Origin: Plantactinospora mayteni
Lineage (GTDB): Bacteria; Actinomycetota; Actinomycetes; Mycobacteriales; Micromonosporaceae
Assembly: GCF_016862935.1 (NCBI RefSeq)
Contig: NZ_BONX01000007.1
Span: forward strand, 124,001 to 188,000
Length of the DNA: 64,000 bases
Direction: 5' to 3'
The notes under the pieces are model-generated. The model did not search any database and was not told the DNA's origin. It saw nothing but the letters and a program-made list of their open reading frames with translations. Shown one piece after another: positions 48,605-57,689 of this stretch (its first letter is position 1; each line of letters opens with the position of its first letter). The translations under genes were made by a program, and so were the position numbers.

Positions 48605-48625
48605 AGGAGCGGAGGAGGGCGCGAC

Positions 48626-49075
48626 GTGGCACGGAAAGAGATCGACGTGCGGGTGCACACCACGGCCAGCCCGGCGGTGGTCTACGCGTTGCTCGTCGAC
48701 GGGGCCGGTTGGCCCGGCTGGTCCCCACTGGGCTCCTTCGAGTTGGAGCGCCCCGGCGCGGACGAGCCGGAGGGGGTCGGCGCGATCCGGGTCTTCCGGA
48801 CCGGCCGGACGACCAGCCGGGAGCGGGTGGTCGAGCGGGTGCCGGACCGCCGGTTCAGCTACGAACTCCTCTCCGGGCTGCCGCTGCGCGACTACCGGGC
48901 CGACGTCGACCTCACCCCGGAGCGCGGCGGCACCTCGATCCGCTGGCACTCCACCTTCTCCGCCAAGCTTCCCGGCACCGGCTGGTTCTACCGCCGGGTG
49001 CTCGGCCGGTTCATCGGCCAGGTCGCGGCCGGCCTCGCCGCGCACGCCACCGCCACGGCCACCCGCCCAAGCTGA
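48626..49075 (+). CDS. SRPBCC-family protein (polyketide cyclase/START-like)
   Basis: A 149-residue protein of the Bet v1-like fold. The start is GTG preceded by GGAGGAGGG. Family segments are IDVRVHTTASPAVVYALLVD, WPGWSPLGSFELER, ERVVERVPDRRFSYELLSG and WHSTFSAKLPGTGWFYRRVL. It likely binds a hydrophobic ligand; the divergent TetR probably senses a related compound. The stop lies in the first unit of a downstream repeat. Confidence 0.88.
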   Translation: MARKEIDVRVHTTASPAVVYALLVDGAGWPGWSPLGSFELERPGADEPEGVGAIRVFRTGRTTSRERVVERVPDRRFSYELLSGLPLRDYRADVDLTPERGGTSIRWHSTFSAKLPGTGWFYRRVLGRFIGQVAAGLAAHATATATRPS

Positions 49076-49172
49076 TCCCGCTCGGCCTGCCACGGCCACC
49101 CGCCCAACTGATCCCTGCGCCCAACCTGATCCCCGCCACGGCCCGCCACGGCCACCCGCCCAAGCTGATCCC
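49052..49172. repeat. Three copies of a 26-28-bp repeat across the SRPBCC stop codon
   Basis: GCCACGGCCACCCGCCCAAG followed by CTGATCCC starts at 49052, 49089 (lacking AG) and 49145. The SRPBCC stop (TGA in AAGCTGATCCC) lies in copy 1, so each copy repeats the stop codon. The spacer to 49233 holds nothing else. Confidence 0.85.
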
Positions 49173-49233
49173 CGCGCCGGGCCCGCAACGGTGCCGGTCG
49201 CCGGGCCGGATTCGGCCGGCCGCCGATCGTGCG

Positions 49234-52200
49234 TCAGTGGACCGTCCGCTGGACCGGGATCCCGGGCAACAGCGCGGCCACCCGATCCGCCGCCGGCTCG
49301 TTGTCGATCTGCCGGAACAGCGCGTACGCGGCGGACCACGCCGACCCGGCGGCCGGGTCGTCGTCCACAGTGGCGTACGCCTGTCCGAGTACGGTCAGCG
49401 CCCGCGCCCGGAGGAAGTGGAACCGTGGCTCCCCGAGCAGTTGGAGCACCCGGCGCAGCAACGCCACCGCCCGACGGGGACGGCCGTCGATCAGCTCCAG
49501 TTCGCCGAGCCCGGCCAACGAGATCGCCTCGCCGAACGCCAGCCCGTCGGCCTGACTGCGGGCCAGCGCCACCGCCAGGGTGTGCCGGGCGGACGGATGG
49601 CCGAGTACGGCGTAGAGCTGACCCAGCCGAGCCAGCGCGTACGTCTCCTGCACCTCGTCGCCGGTCTCCCGGGCGACCGCCACCGCCTGCCGAAGGTATT
49701 CCTGGCCCGGCTCGGGCCGGTCGAGTTCCCCGTACGTCAGGCCGAGCAGGGTCAGCGCGGTGCTCTCGTCCCGGCGGGCCCCCATCTGGCGAGCCAGGTC
49801 CAGGTATCGGTGCCCGAGGTCCCGGGCGACCTCGTCGCGTCCCTGTTCCCGGCTGATGATGGCGCGCTGCGCCAGCGCGTGGCACTCGCCGAGCTGGTAG
49901 CCGGCGGCGGTCGAGATCGACAGCGCCTCGGCGAGCAGCGGTGCCGCCTCCGCGTGCCGGCCGCTGACCCGGTAGACGTCGGCGCAGAGCCAGAGCGCGT
50001 CCGCCACCCCGCGCGGCTCGCCGACCAGCCGGAAGATCCGCAGCGCCGCCTCGGCCGCGTCGAGCTTGTCCCGCAGTTCGACGCCGGGCCGCGAGGTCCA
50101 CAGGTCGGCGAGGTTGCGCAGCAGTACCGCCTCACCGCGCAGTTCCCCGGCCCGCCGGCAGGCCCGCAGCGCCGCCTGGTGGAGCTGCCGCGCCTCGTCG
50201 TGCATGCCGCGCAGTTCGTAGCAGGGCTGGGTGGTCGCGGCGAGGTTCCAGGCGAGGTCGGCCAGGTCGAGCCCGGCGGCCTGCCGGATCGAGGCGACCA
50301 GCGCCGGCCGCTCGCGGTCGAACCAGCCGACCGGATCCGCCACCGGTCCGGCCGGGGCGGCCGGCGGCCAGCGGCGGGCCGGACCGGAGATCCGGGCCAG
50401 GGTACGGGTCGGCAGCCGCTCGTCCGCCGCCTCCGCCCGGGTCAGCCACGCCCCGAACGCCCGCTCCAGCGCGGCCCGCCGGACCTCGTCGGACTCCTCG
50501 GCGGCGGCCCGCTCCCGGGCGAAGAGCCGGACGAGGTCGTGCATCCCGTACCGGGGCTCGCCGCCGGCCGGGTCGAGCAGCTCCAGCAGGCACGCGTCGA
50601 CCAGCGACTCCAGCAGGCTCTCCGCCTGGACCGGCGGCACGTCGAGCATCGCGGCACCGGCCCAGGCCGGCACGTCGGGCGCGTCGAGCAGGCTCAGCAG
50701 CCGGAGCATCCGGCGGGCCGGCTCGGCCAGGGCCCGGTAGCTGAGCCCAAGGCTGGCGCGTACCTCCAGGTCGTCGGTGGCGAGTTCGTCGAGCCGGCCG
50801 AGTTCGTCGCGGAGCCGTTCGGCGAGCTGCCCGAGTCGCCAGTGCGGCCGGGCGGCGAGCCGGGCCGCGGCGATGCGTACCGCCAGTGGCAGGTATCCGC
50901 AGAGCCGGACGATCTCCGCCACCGCGTCGGGTTCGGTGCCGGCCCGGTCCGGCCCGACGATCCGCGCCAGCAGCTTGATCGCCTCGTCCGGCGCGAAGGT
51001 CGCCAACCCGAGGTGGGCGGCGCCCTCCAGCCCGGTCAGCCGAGCCCGGCTGGTGACGATGAGCGCGCCCGGAGCGCCGCCGGGGAGCAGCGGCCGGACC
51101 TGCGCGGCGGACCGGGCATCATCGAGTACGACCAGCAGCCGCCGATCGTGCACCGCGTCCCGGAACTGGCCGGCACGTTCCTCCAGACTGTCGCTGTGCA
51201 AACTGTCGGGGATCCCGAGGACCCGCAGAAAGCGCCCGAGTACGGCGAACGCGTCCGCCGGGTCCGGCCAGGTGCCCCGCAGGTCCGCGTAGAGCTGCCC
51301 GTCCGGGTACTCCCGGCGCAGCCGGTGCGCCACATACCAGGCCAGGCTGGACTTCCCGACGCCGGCCGGCCCGGAGAGCGCGACGACCCGCAGTCGGTCG
51401 GCCGGACCGGTGAGGCGGCTCTCCAGCCAGCCGACGGCATCGTCGCGGCCGGTGAAGTCGGCGACGGTCGGCGGCAGTTGGTGCGGGCGGGGCGGGGTCG
51501 ACACCGGCGGGGCGGCCTCGGTGCCGCCGCCGGACGGGCTGGCCAGTTCCGGGTCGGTGTGCAACATCCGCAGATGCAGCCGGCGCAGTTCCGGGCCGGG
51601 GTCGACGCCGAGGGTGTCGGCCAGCCGGTGCCGCAGCCGGGTGTAGTGCTCCAGCGCGTCGGCCTGCCGGCCGCTCCGGTACAGCGCGAGCATGAGCTGC
51701 CCGGCGACGCGCTCGTCCAACGGATGCTCACCGGCCCGCCGGGTCAGCTCCGGCAACAGCGTCGCGTGCCGTCCCTGGCGCAGCGCGATGTCGCAGCGGT
51801 CGAGTTCGGCGGCGAACCGCTCCTGCCCCAGCGCCGTACGCAGGGCGCTGAGCCACGGCGTCTCCAGGTGCGCGAACGCCTCGCCCCGCCACAGCCCGAG
51901 CGCCTCGTCGAAGAGCCCGAGCGCCCGGCCCTCGTCCGACGTACTCCGGGCCTGCCGGACCAGTCCCCGGAACCGGTGCAGGTCGACGGTGTCCGGCTCG
52001 ACGGCCAACTGGTAACCGGCCGACCGGCGCAGCACCGTGACGCCTCCGGCGGGGGAGAGGCAGGTGCGCAGCCGGGAGAGGTAGCTGTAGAGCGTCTCGC
52101 GGGCCCGCTGCGGGCGGCGGTCGCCCCAGACCCGGTCCAGCAGTTGGTCGACGGAGACGAGTTCGTTCGCCTCGACCAGGAGCGCGACCAGGACGCAGCG

Positions 52201-52278
52201 CTGTCGGGCCGGGCCCATCTCGATCCGGTGCCCGTCGACGCGGACGTCGATGTCGCCGAGCAGCCGAAACTCCAGCAC
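49234..52278 (-). CDS. AfsR-type regulator: winged helix, BTAD, NB-ARC and TPR
   Basis: A 1014-residue regulator starting at GTG 52278 (VLEFRLLGDIDV) with GGAGG upstream; a TTG at 52308 is an alternative. Winged helix (DQLLDRVWGDRRPQRARETL) about 1-90; BTAD (FRGLVRQARSTSDEG to LADTLGVDPGPELRRLHLRM) about 95-240. The NTPase has Walker A LSGPAGVGKSSLAWYVA, Walker B RLLVVLDDARSA and GYLPLAVRIAAARLA. From about residue 600 onward are TPR repeats (LLRNLADLWTSR, CHALAQRAIISREQ, TYALARLGQLYAVL). This full-length layout matches AfsR. Its target could be the exporter or unlinked biosynthetic genes; no biosynthetic cluster is visible here. Confidence 0.92.
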   Translation of the reverse strand: MLEFRLLGDIDVRVDGHRIEMGPARQRCVLVALLVEANELVSVDQLLDRVWGDRRPQRARETLYSYLSRLRTCLSPAGGVTVLRRSAGYQLAVEPDTVDLHRFRGLVRQARSTSDEGRALGLFDEALGLWRGEAFAHLETPWLSALRTALGQERFAAELDRCDIALRQGRHATLLPELTRRAGEHPLDERVAGQLMLALYRSGRQADALEHYTRLRHRLADTLGVDPGPELRRLHLRMLHTDPELASPSGGGTEAAPPVSTPPRPHQLPPTVADFTGRDDAVGWLESRLTGPADRLRVVALSGPAGVGKSSLAWYVAHRLRREYPDGQLYADLRGTWPDPADAFAVLGRFLRVLGIPDSLHSDSLEERAGQFRDAVHDRRLLVVLDDARSAAQVRPLLPGGAPGALIVTSRARLTGLEGAAHLGLATFAPDEAIKLLARIVGPDRAGTEPDAVAEIVRLCGYLPLAVRIAAARLAARPHWRLGQLAERLRDELGRLDELATDDLEVRASLGLSYRALAEPARRMLRLLSLLDAPDVPAWAGAAMLDVPPVQAESLLESLVDACLLELLDPAGGEPRYGMHDLVRLFARERAAAEESDEVRRAALERAFGAWLTRAEAADERLPTRTLARISGPARRWPPAAPAGPVADPVGWFDRERPALVASIRQAAGLDLADLAWNLAATTQPCYELRGMHDEARQLHQAALRACRRAGELRGEAVLLRNLADLWTSRPGVELRDKLDAAEAALRIFRLVGEPRGVADALWLCADVYRVSGRHAEAAPLLAEALSISTAAGYQLGECHALAQRAIISREQGRDEVARDLGHRYLDLARQMGARRDESTALTLLGLTYGELDRPEPGQEYLRQAVAVARETGDEVQETYALARLGQLYAVLGHPSARHTLAVALARSQADGLAFGEAISLAGLGELELIDGRPRRAVALLRRVLQLLGEPRFHFLRARALTVLGQAYATVDDDPAAGSAWSAAYALFRQIDNEPAADRVAALLPGIPVQRTVH

Positions 52279-52640
52279 CGTCCGCGAACCTCCGCCTGGT
52301 CGGGGCAACCCTGCCCGGTGTCGGGTTGGACGACCGGTTCAAGGATCACACAACGACCGTCCGTGGCGAATTCGCCGCTCGGGGTGTCCCGCATCCCAGT
52401 GAGGCCGGCGACGGACCCGGCTGGCGACCGAGCCGGCTGGCGACGGACCCGGCCGTGACGAGCCGGCTGTTGACGAGCCGGCTGCGACGAGCCGAAACCG
52501 GCTGGTCGGTGCGACGGGTCCGCGTGGTCGCCGTGCCGGGGTCATTTAGTATGGCGCCGGCTGTCCGGAGCGTATCCCCGGGCCAGGATCACCGGCGTCG
52601 CTCGGTTGTCGGCGCAGTGGGCATTTTCGTGGAGGATCAC
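52279..52640. other. Divergent spacer with GAGCCGGCTG repeats upstream of htpG
   Basis: This 362-base spacer lies between the divergent BTAD regulator and htpG. Between about 52422 and 52510 short degenerate repeats such as GACGAGCCGGCTG recur four or more times. A TTAGTAT stretch at 52546-52552 could be a -10 element for htpG. No coding frame is supported. Confidence 0.55.
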
Positions 52641-54554
52641 ATGAGCACCGGAACCGAAACCTTCGAGTTCCAGGCCGAGGCGCGTCAGCTACTCCAGCTG
52701 ATGGTCCATTCGATCTATTCGAACAAGGACATCTTCCTGCGGGAACTCATCTCCAACGCCTCGGACGCGCTCGACAAACTACGGTTGGCGGCGTTCGCCG
52801 ACAAGGAGCTGGCGGTCGACACCTCCGACCTGCACATCGCCATCGAGGTCGACCGGGAGGCGCGTACGCTCACCGTCCGGGACAACGGCGTCGGGATGTC
52901 CCGGGACGAGGTCGTCATCCTGATCGGCACCATCGCCAAGTCCGGCACGGCGGAACTCCTGGAAAAGATCAGGGAGACCAGGGACGCGGCCGGCTCGCAG
53001 GACCTCATCGGACAGTTCGGGGTCGGTTTCTACTCCAGCTTCATGGTCGCAGACAAGGTCACCCTGCTCACCCGGCGCGCGGGCGAGTCGACCGCGACCC
53101 GCTGGGAATCCGACGGCGGGGCCACCTATGCGGTCGAGACGGTCGACGAGGCGCCGCAGGGCACCTCGGTGACCCTGCACCTCCGGCCGGAGGACAAGGA
53201 GGACCAGCTCTTCGACTACACCGCCGAGTGGAAGATCCGGGAAATCGTCAAGCGCTACTCGGACTTCATCGCCTGGCCGATCCGGATGGCGGTCGAGCGG
53301 GCCGACGACGACGGCAAGACGACGAGCGAGACCGAGACGCTCAACTCGATGAAGGCGCTCTGGGCGCGGTCGAAGGACGACGTCAAGGAAGACGAGTACA
53401 AGGAGTTCTACCGGCACCTCAGCCACGACTGGACCGACCCGCTGGAGACCATCCACATGCGGGCCGAGGGGACCTTCGAGTACGAGACGCTGCTCTTCAT
53501 CCCGTCCCGCGCACCGTACGACCTCTTCATGCGGGGCGCCAAGCGCGGCGTGCAGCTCTACGTCAAGCGGGTCTTCATCATGGACGACTGCCAGGAGCTG
53601 ATGCCCGAATACCTGCGCTTCGTCAAGGGCGTGGTGGACGCGCAGGACCTGTCGCTGAACATCTCCCGGGAGATCCTCCAGAAGGACCGGCACATCCAGT
53701 TGATGCGCCGCCGCCTGGTCAAGAAGGTGCTCTCCACGGTCAAGGAGATGCGGGCCAACGACGCCGAGCGCTACAAGACCTTCTGGTCGGAGTTCGGCAA
53801 GGCGGTCAAGGAGGGCCTGCTCGACGACTTCGACAACCAGAGCACGATCCTGGAGATCTCCTCGTTCGCCTCCACCCACGACCAGGAGCAGTTGACCACC
53901 CTCGCCGAGTACGTCGAGCGGATGAAGGACGGGCAGACCGACATCTACTACTCCACCGGCGAGTCCCGCACCATGATCGAGAACTCGCCGCACATGGAGG
54001 CGTTCCGGGCCAAGGGCTACGAGGTACTGCTGCTCACCGACCCGATCGACGAGATGTGGGTCTCCTCGGTGCCGGACTTCGACGGGAAGAAGTTCCAGTC
54101 GATCGCCAAGGGACAGGTCGACCTCGACTCCGAGGAGGAGAAGGAGAACGCCGGCCCGGAGCGGGAGCAGCAGGAGAAGGACTTCGCCGACCTGCTCGGT
54201 TGGCTGACCAGCCAGCTCGCGGAGAACGTCAAGGAGGTGCGGCTGTCGTCCCGGCTGACCACCTCACCGGCCTGCATCGTCGGCGACGCCGAGGACATGA
54301 CCCCGACCCTGGAGAAGATGTACCGGGCGATGGGGCAGGAGGTGCCGGCGGTGAAGCGGATTCTGGAACTCAACCCCTCGCACGCGCTGGTGAGCGGGCT
54401 GCGGGAGGCGTACGGGCAGCGCAAGGACGACCCGACGGTCGCCGAGACCGCCGAACTGCTGTACGGGATGGCGCTGCTCGCCGAGGGCGGCGAACTCGGC
54501 GACCCGGCCCGGTTCACCCGGCTGCTCGCCGAGCGGCTCGCCCGTACCCTCTGA
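52641..54554 (+). CDS. htpG: Molecular chaperone HtpG (Hsp90)
   Basis: A 637-residue cytoplasmic chaperone. The GHKL ATPase has ELISNASDALDKLR, DNGVGM, LIGTIAKSGT and QFGVGFYSSFMVA. The middle domain contains YVKRVFIMDDCQELMPEYLR and NISREILQKD (the catalytic Arg region). The C-terminal dimer domain contains LELNPSHALV. Length is normal for bacterial HtpG (about 630). GGAGGATCAC precedes the ATG; upstream in-frame extension is spurious. It stands as a single gene followed by smpB after 210 bases. Confidence 0.98.
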   Translation: MSTGTETFEFQAEARQLLQLMVHSIYSNKDIFLRELISNASDALDKLRLAAFADKELAVDTSDLHIAIEVDREARTLTVRDNGVGMSRDEVVILIGTIAKSGTAELLEKIRETRDAAGSQDLIGQFGVGFYSSFMVADKVTLLTRRAGESTATRWESDGGATYAVETVDEAPQGTSVTLHLRPEDKEDQLFDYTAEWKIREIVKRYSDFIAWPIRMAVERADDDGKTTSETETLNSMKALWARSKDDVKEDEYKEFYRHLSHDWTDPLETIHMRAEGTFEYETLLFIPSRAPYDLFMRGAKRGVQLYVKRVFIMDDCQELMPEYLRFVKGVVDAQDLSLNISREILQKDRHIQLMRRRLVKKVLSTVKEMRANDAERYKTFWSEFGKAVKEGLLDDFDNQSTILEISSFASTHDQEQLTTLAEYVERMKDGQTDIYYSTGESRTMIENSPHMEAFRAKGYEVLLLTDPIDEMWVSSVPDFDGKKFQSIAKGQVDLDSEEEKENAGPEREQQEKDFADLLGWLTSQLAENVKEVRLSSRLTTSPACIVGDAEDMTPTLEKMYRAMGQEVPAVKRILELNPSHALVSGLREAYGQRKDDPTVAETAELLYGMALLAEGGELGDPARFTRLLAERLARTL

Positions 54555-54583
54555 TCCCGGCTCGGTTGGCCCGGCCGGCGCCA

Positions 54584-54610
54584 GGCCGCCGGGCACCACG
54601 CGGGGCGGCC
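54584..54610. terminator. Possible terminator after htpG
   Basis: GGCCGCC (54584-54590) and GGCGGCC (54604-54610) could pair as a 7-bp stem with a 13-base loop, 30 bases past the htpG stop. In this GC-rich spacer such pairing is weak evidence. Confidence 0.35.
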
Positions 54611-54764
54611 CGGGAGGCCAGGCACCAGCTTGGCGCCCCGGGCCGCTGGGCGAGACCAGCACCTGGCGCGTCGACCGTCCCCCTGTCAGGCGACCGGAAA
54701 ATCCGTCGATCCGGTGCTGACCTCTGCGTATAGTCTGGCTGCTCGGTACGGCCGGGCGGCCCGG

Positions 54765-55304
54765 GTGCCGGGTCGAGACGCTGGGGAGGTCGTCGCGTCC
54801 AGGGAAGTCGAGCGCAGGCTCATCGCCTCGAACAAGAAGGCGCGGCACGAGTACGCGGTCCTGAAGACGTACGAGGCGGGGATCGCGCTGCGCGGCACCG
54901 AGGTCAAGTCGCTGCGGGCCGGGCAGGCGTCGCTGGTCGACGCGTTCGCCCAGGAGCGCGACGGCGAACTCTGGCTCTACGGGCTGCACATCGCGGAGTA
55001 CGCCTACGGGACCTGGACGAACCACCAGCCGAAGCGGATGCGTAAGCTGCTGCTCCGGCGAGTGGAGATCAACAAGATCCTGGACCGGATCCACGATCCC
55101 GGCCTGACCCTGGTGCCGCTGTCGCTGTACTTCTCGAACGGCTGGGCCAAGGTCGAACTCGGCGTCGCGCGCGGCAAGCGGTCCTACGACAAGCGCCAGG
55201 CCCTGGCCGAGCGGGACGCCAACCGGGAGATCGCCCGGGAGTTGGGGCGCCACCTCAAGGGCATGTCCCGGCGGTCCCGGGCGTCCGCGCCGCCCCCGGC
55301 CTGA
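54765..55304 (+). CDS. smpB: SsrA-binding protein SmpB
   Basis: A 179-residue (as called) trans-translation factor that binds tmRNA and rescues stalled ribosomes. Signature segments: [60 protein letters not shown] and the tail KKGYDKRQ-like [20 protein letters not shown]. Homologues usually start about 10 residues before SNKKARH, whereas the only start codon found is the GTG at 54765, about 17 residues upstream, so the 5' end is uncertain. A TATAGT -10 candidate is at 54729-54734. No tmRNA gene is recognised in the window. Confidence 0.95.
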   Translation: MPGRDAGEVVASREVERRLIASNKKARHEYAVLKTYEAGIALRGTEVKSLRAGQASLVDAFAQERDGELWLYGLHIAEYAYGTWTNHQPKRMRKLLLRRVEINKILDRIHDPGLTLVPLSLYFSNGWAKVELGVARGKRSYDKRQALAERDANREIARELGRHLKGMSRRSRASAPPPA

Positions 55305-55306
55305 CC

Positions 55307-56491
55307 GTGCAGCTCTGGGCGACGAGCTGGGCGTCGATGCCGCAGCTCGCCGAGCCGCACAACATGCCGCCGCCACCATTCACCGAGCACGACCGGGTGC
55401 TCGCCGACAGCACGCTCCGGCAGACCATCCGGGTGTCGGCGGCCGGATCGCGGATCCGGTTGCGCCTCTCCAACGCGTTCGGCGGGGCGCCACTGCCGAT
55501 CACCGCCGCCACGGTGGCGCTGCCGGCGGGGGGCAGGGCCGGGGTCAGCGCGATCCGGCCCGGCAGCGCACGGCCGGTCACCTTCAGCGGTCGCGCGTCG
55601 GTGACCGTCCCGGTCGGGGCGCAACTCGTCTCCGACCCGGTCGACCTCGCCGTGCCGGCCCGGGCCAACCTCACCGTGACGCTCTATCTCGCCGAGGGGC
55701 AGGCGTCGGAGCGGGTCACCTCGCATCCCGGCTCCCGGACCACCTCCTACCTGCTGCGCGGCAACCACGTCGCGGAGTCGACGCTGCCCGGCGCCACCCC
55801 GGTCGAGCACTGGTACCTGCTCAGCGGCCTGGAGGTGCCGGCCGGGTCCGGCACCAGGGTCGCGGTGCTGCTCGGCGACTCGTTGACCGACGGGCGCGGC
55901 TCCACCACCAACGGGAACGACCGCTGGCCCGACCAGCTCGTGGACCGGCTGCACGGGTACCACCCGACCGGGGAGGTCGCGGTGGTGAACCAGGCGGCGG
56001 GGGGCAACCGGGTACTCGACGACGGGCTCGGGCCGAACGCGCTGGCCCGGCTGGACCGGGACGTACTGGCGCAGAGCGGCGTCGCCTGGCTAGTGGTGTT
56101 CGAGGGGGTCAACGACATCGGCACCGCCGAGGCCACCGAGTACGCCCAGCGGGCGGTCGGCGACGACCTGGTCACCGCGTACGACCAGATCGTCACCCGG
56201 GCGCACGCGCAGGGCATCCGGGTGTACGGCGCGACGCTGACCCCGTTCGGCGGCAACCCCGACTACGACGACCCGACCGGGCTTCGGGAGGCCACCCGCC
56301 AGGCGGTCAACGAGTGGATCCGCACCAGCGGCCGGTTCGACTCCGTGATGGACTTCGATCGTGCCGTCCGGGATCCGGTGCACCCCCGTCGACTGCTCCC
56401 GACCGCCGACACCGGCGACCACCTGCACCTCAACCCGGTCGGCTACCGGATGCTCGCCGACGCCGTCCCGGCCCACCTCTTCGAGTGCTGA
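55307..56491 (+). CDS. SGNH/GDSL-family esterase/lipase
   Basis: A 394-residue hydrolase. Block I is VLLGDSLTDGRGS with nucleophile Ser192; the Gly block is AAGGNRVLDD, the Asn block EGVNDIGTAEA, and the Asp/His block TGDHLHLNPVGY. An N-terminal beta-sandwich of about 180 residues (IRVSAAGSRIRLRLSNAFGG) is typical of this long SGNH subfamily. No signal peptide is visible. The start is GTG, 2 bases after the smpB stop. The substrate (an ester or acetylated polysaccharide) is unknown. Confidence 0.92.
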   Translation: MQLWATSWASMPQLAEPHNMPPPPFTEHDRVLADSTLRQTIRVSAAGSRIRLRLSNAFGGAPLPITAATVALPAGGRAGVSAIRPGSARPVTFSGRASVTVPVGAQLVSDPVDLAVPARANLTVTLYLAEGQASERVTSHPGSRTTSYLLRGNHVAESTLPGATPVEHWYLLSGLEVPAGSGTRVAVLLGDSLTDGRGSTTNGNDRWPDQLVDRLHGYHPTGEVAVVNQAAGGNRVLDDGLGPNALARLDRDVLAQSGVAWLVVFEGVNDIGTAEATEYAQRAVGDDLVTAYDQIVTRAHAQGIRVYGATLTPFGGNPDYDDPTGLREATRQAVNEWIRTSGRFDSVMDFDRAVRDPVHPRRLLPTADTGDHLHLNPVGYRMLADAVPAHLFEC

Positions 56492-56595
56492 ACCATTTTC
56501 AATCTCCCCTTTGCGGTTAGCCGGACCGCTAGGTCGGACGCGGTGCGTGCGCGCCACGCGGGTTCAGGGTGAAGAGGCTCGGTCACCTGGATCGT

Positions 56596-57621
56596 TCAGC
56601 GCGCGTCCTGACCGGGTGCGGGCTCGACGAGGGTCTCCAGCCAGGCGGCCGGCGCCGTCGTGTGTTCGGCGGCGATCGGGGTCGGCCCGCCGAGCGCCCG
56701 CTGCCAGTCGGGGGCGGTCGCGCCGCGTAGCGCCCGCTGCCAGGACACCGCCCGGCCGACCTTCGCCACCCGCAGCGCCAACCGGACCGAGTGTCGCAGG
56801 TCGGCGCGGTCCCGCAGGTCGGTCCAGGGTTCCAGGTATGCGTCCCGGAGCCGGGACAGTTCCGGACCGGCCGGGTCGACACCGAGTTGGTCGGCGGCGA
56901 CGCCGAGGGCGACGAGCAGACTGCCGAACGGGTGGGCCAGGCAGGCGTCGCCCCAGTCGAAGAACCGCATCCCGGCGGCGCCGACGAAGACGTTGCCGTC
57001 GTGCAGGTCGTCGTGCTGGATCGACGCCGGCAGCCCGTCGTTGGCCAGGTCGGCGCACCAGCAGTCGTACTCGGGCAGGAGCGTGACCAGGGCGGCCCGG
57101 TGCGGCTCCGCGAGCCGGACCGTCGGATCGGCCAGCAGCCCGGCCAGCGCGGCCGGCATCCGCGCCGGCCGCAGGTCCGGCACGCCGAGCCCGACCAGCC
57201 GGTCGGCGTGCGGGGCCACCGCACGTTGCAGACCGGCGTACGTCCGCAGCAGCTCCGCCCAGCGGACCGGGCCGGGCCGCCCCGCCGCCGTCTCCCGCAG
57301 GATCGTCCCGCCGTCCGGCCCGAGTAGCCAGCCCCGGTCCCGGTCCACGGCCAGCGGCGGTACGACCAGGTCCGGCACCCAGCCCGCCAGAGCCTCGACC
57401 ACGGCCGCCTCGAAGCCGTTGCCCGGCACGTTCGCCTTGAACCACATCCGGCCGGCGCTGGTCTCCACGCGCCGCACTATCGACCAGGCGCGGACCCGGA
57501 CGGTGTGCACCGGACCGGTGCCGGCGATGCCCCGCTCGGCCAGCCGGCCCGTGATCCAGGCGTCGCTCTCGGCCCGCCAGCCAGCGCCGAGCCGATCCTC
57601 CGCCGAGGTCTCCACCGTCAC
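56596..57621 (-). CDS. APH-like phosphotransferase
   Basis: A 341-residue kinase of the aminoglycoside-phosphotransferase/choline-kinase fold. The catalytic motif is IQHDDLHDGNVFV (Brenner-like HxDxxxxN) and the metal-binding motif MRFFDWGDACLAHP. WFKANVPGNGFEAAVVEALA holds the ATP-binding Lys and Glu. Members act on small molecules including antibiotics, but many have no known substrate. The start is GTG 57621. Not obviously an antibiotic resistance gene. Confidence 0.88.
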   Translation of the reverse strand: MTVETSAEDRLGAGWRAESDAWITGRLAERGIAGTGPVHTVRVRAWSIVRRVETSAGRMWFKANVPGNGFEAAVVEALAGWVPDLVVPPLAVDRDRGWLLGPDGGTILRETAAGRPGPVRWAELLRTYAGLQRAVAPHADRLVGLGVPDLRPARMPAALAGLLADPTVRLAEPHRAALVTLLPEYDCWCADLANDGLPASIQHDDLHDGNVFVGAAGMRFFDWGDACLAHPFGSLLVALGVAADQLGVDPAGPELSRLRDAYLEPWTDLRDRADLRHSVRLALRVAKVGRAVSWQRALRGATAPDWQRALGGPTPIAAEHTTAPAAWLETLVEPAPGQDAR

Positions 57622-57689
57622 GCCGTCACGCTAGTGCGCGGGGCGTCGCCGCGCACCGGGTTTCCCCGGTGGCAGACGGGGATGGTCGG

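Noticed and set aside
47990-50101. Minus-strand 703-codon frame that would fuse extra sequence to the TetR protein
   Set aside because: Only the last 194 codons are TetR-like. The upstream part is antisense to the SRPBCC gene and out of frame with the BTAD gene.
48223-52458. Plus-strand open frame of 1411 codons
   Set aside because: It is antisense to the TetR and BTAD-NB-ARC-TPR genes, and its translation is low-complexity Pro/Arg/Gln-rich without domains; it is a high-GC shadow.
56596-57621. Aminoglycoside resistance gene
   Set aside because: The fold is APH-like, but nothing identifies an antibiotic substrate, so only the generic phosphotransferase call is supported.
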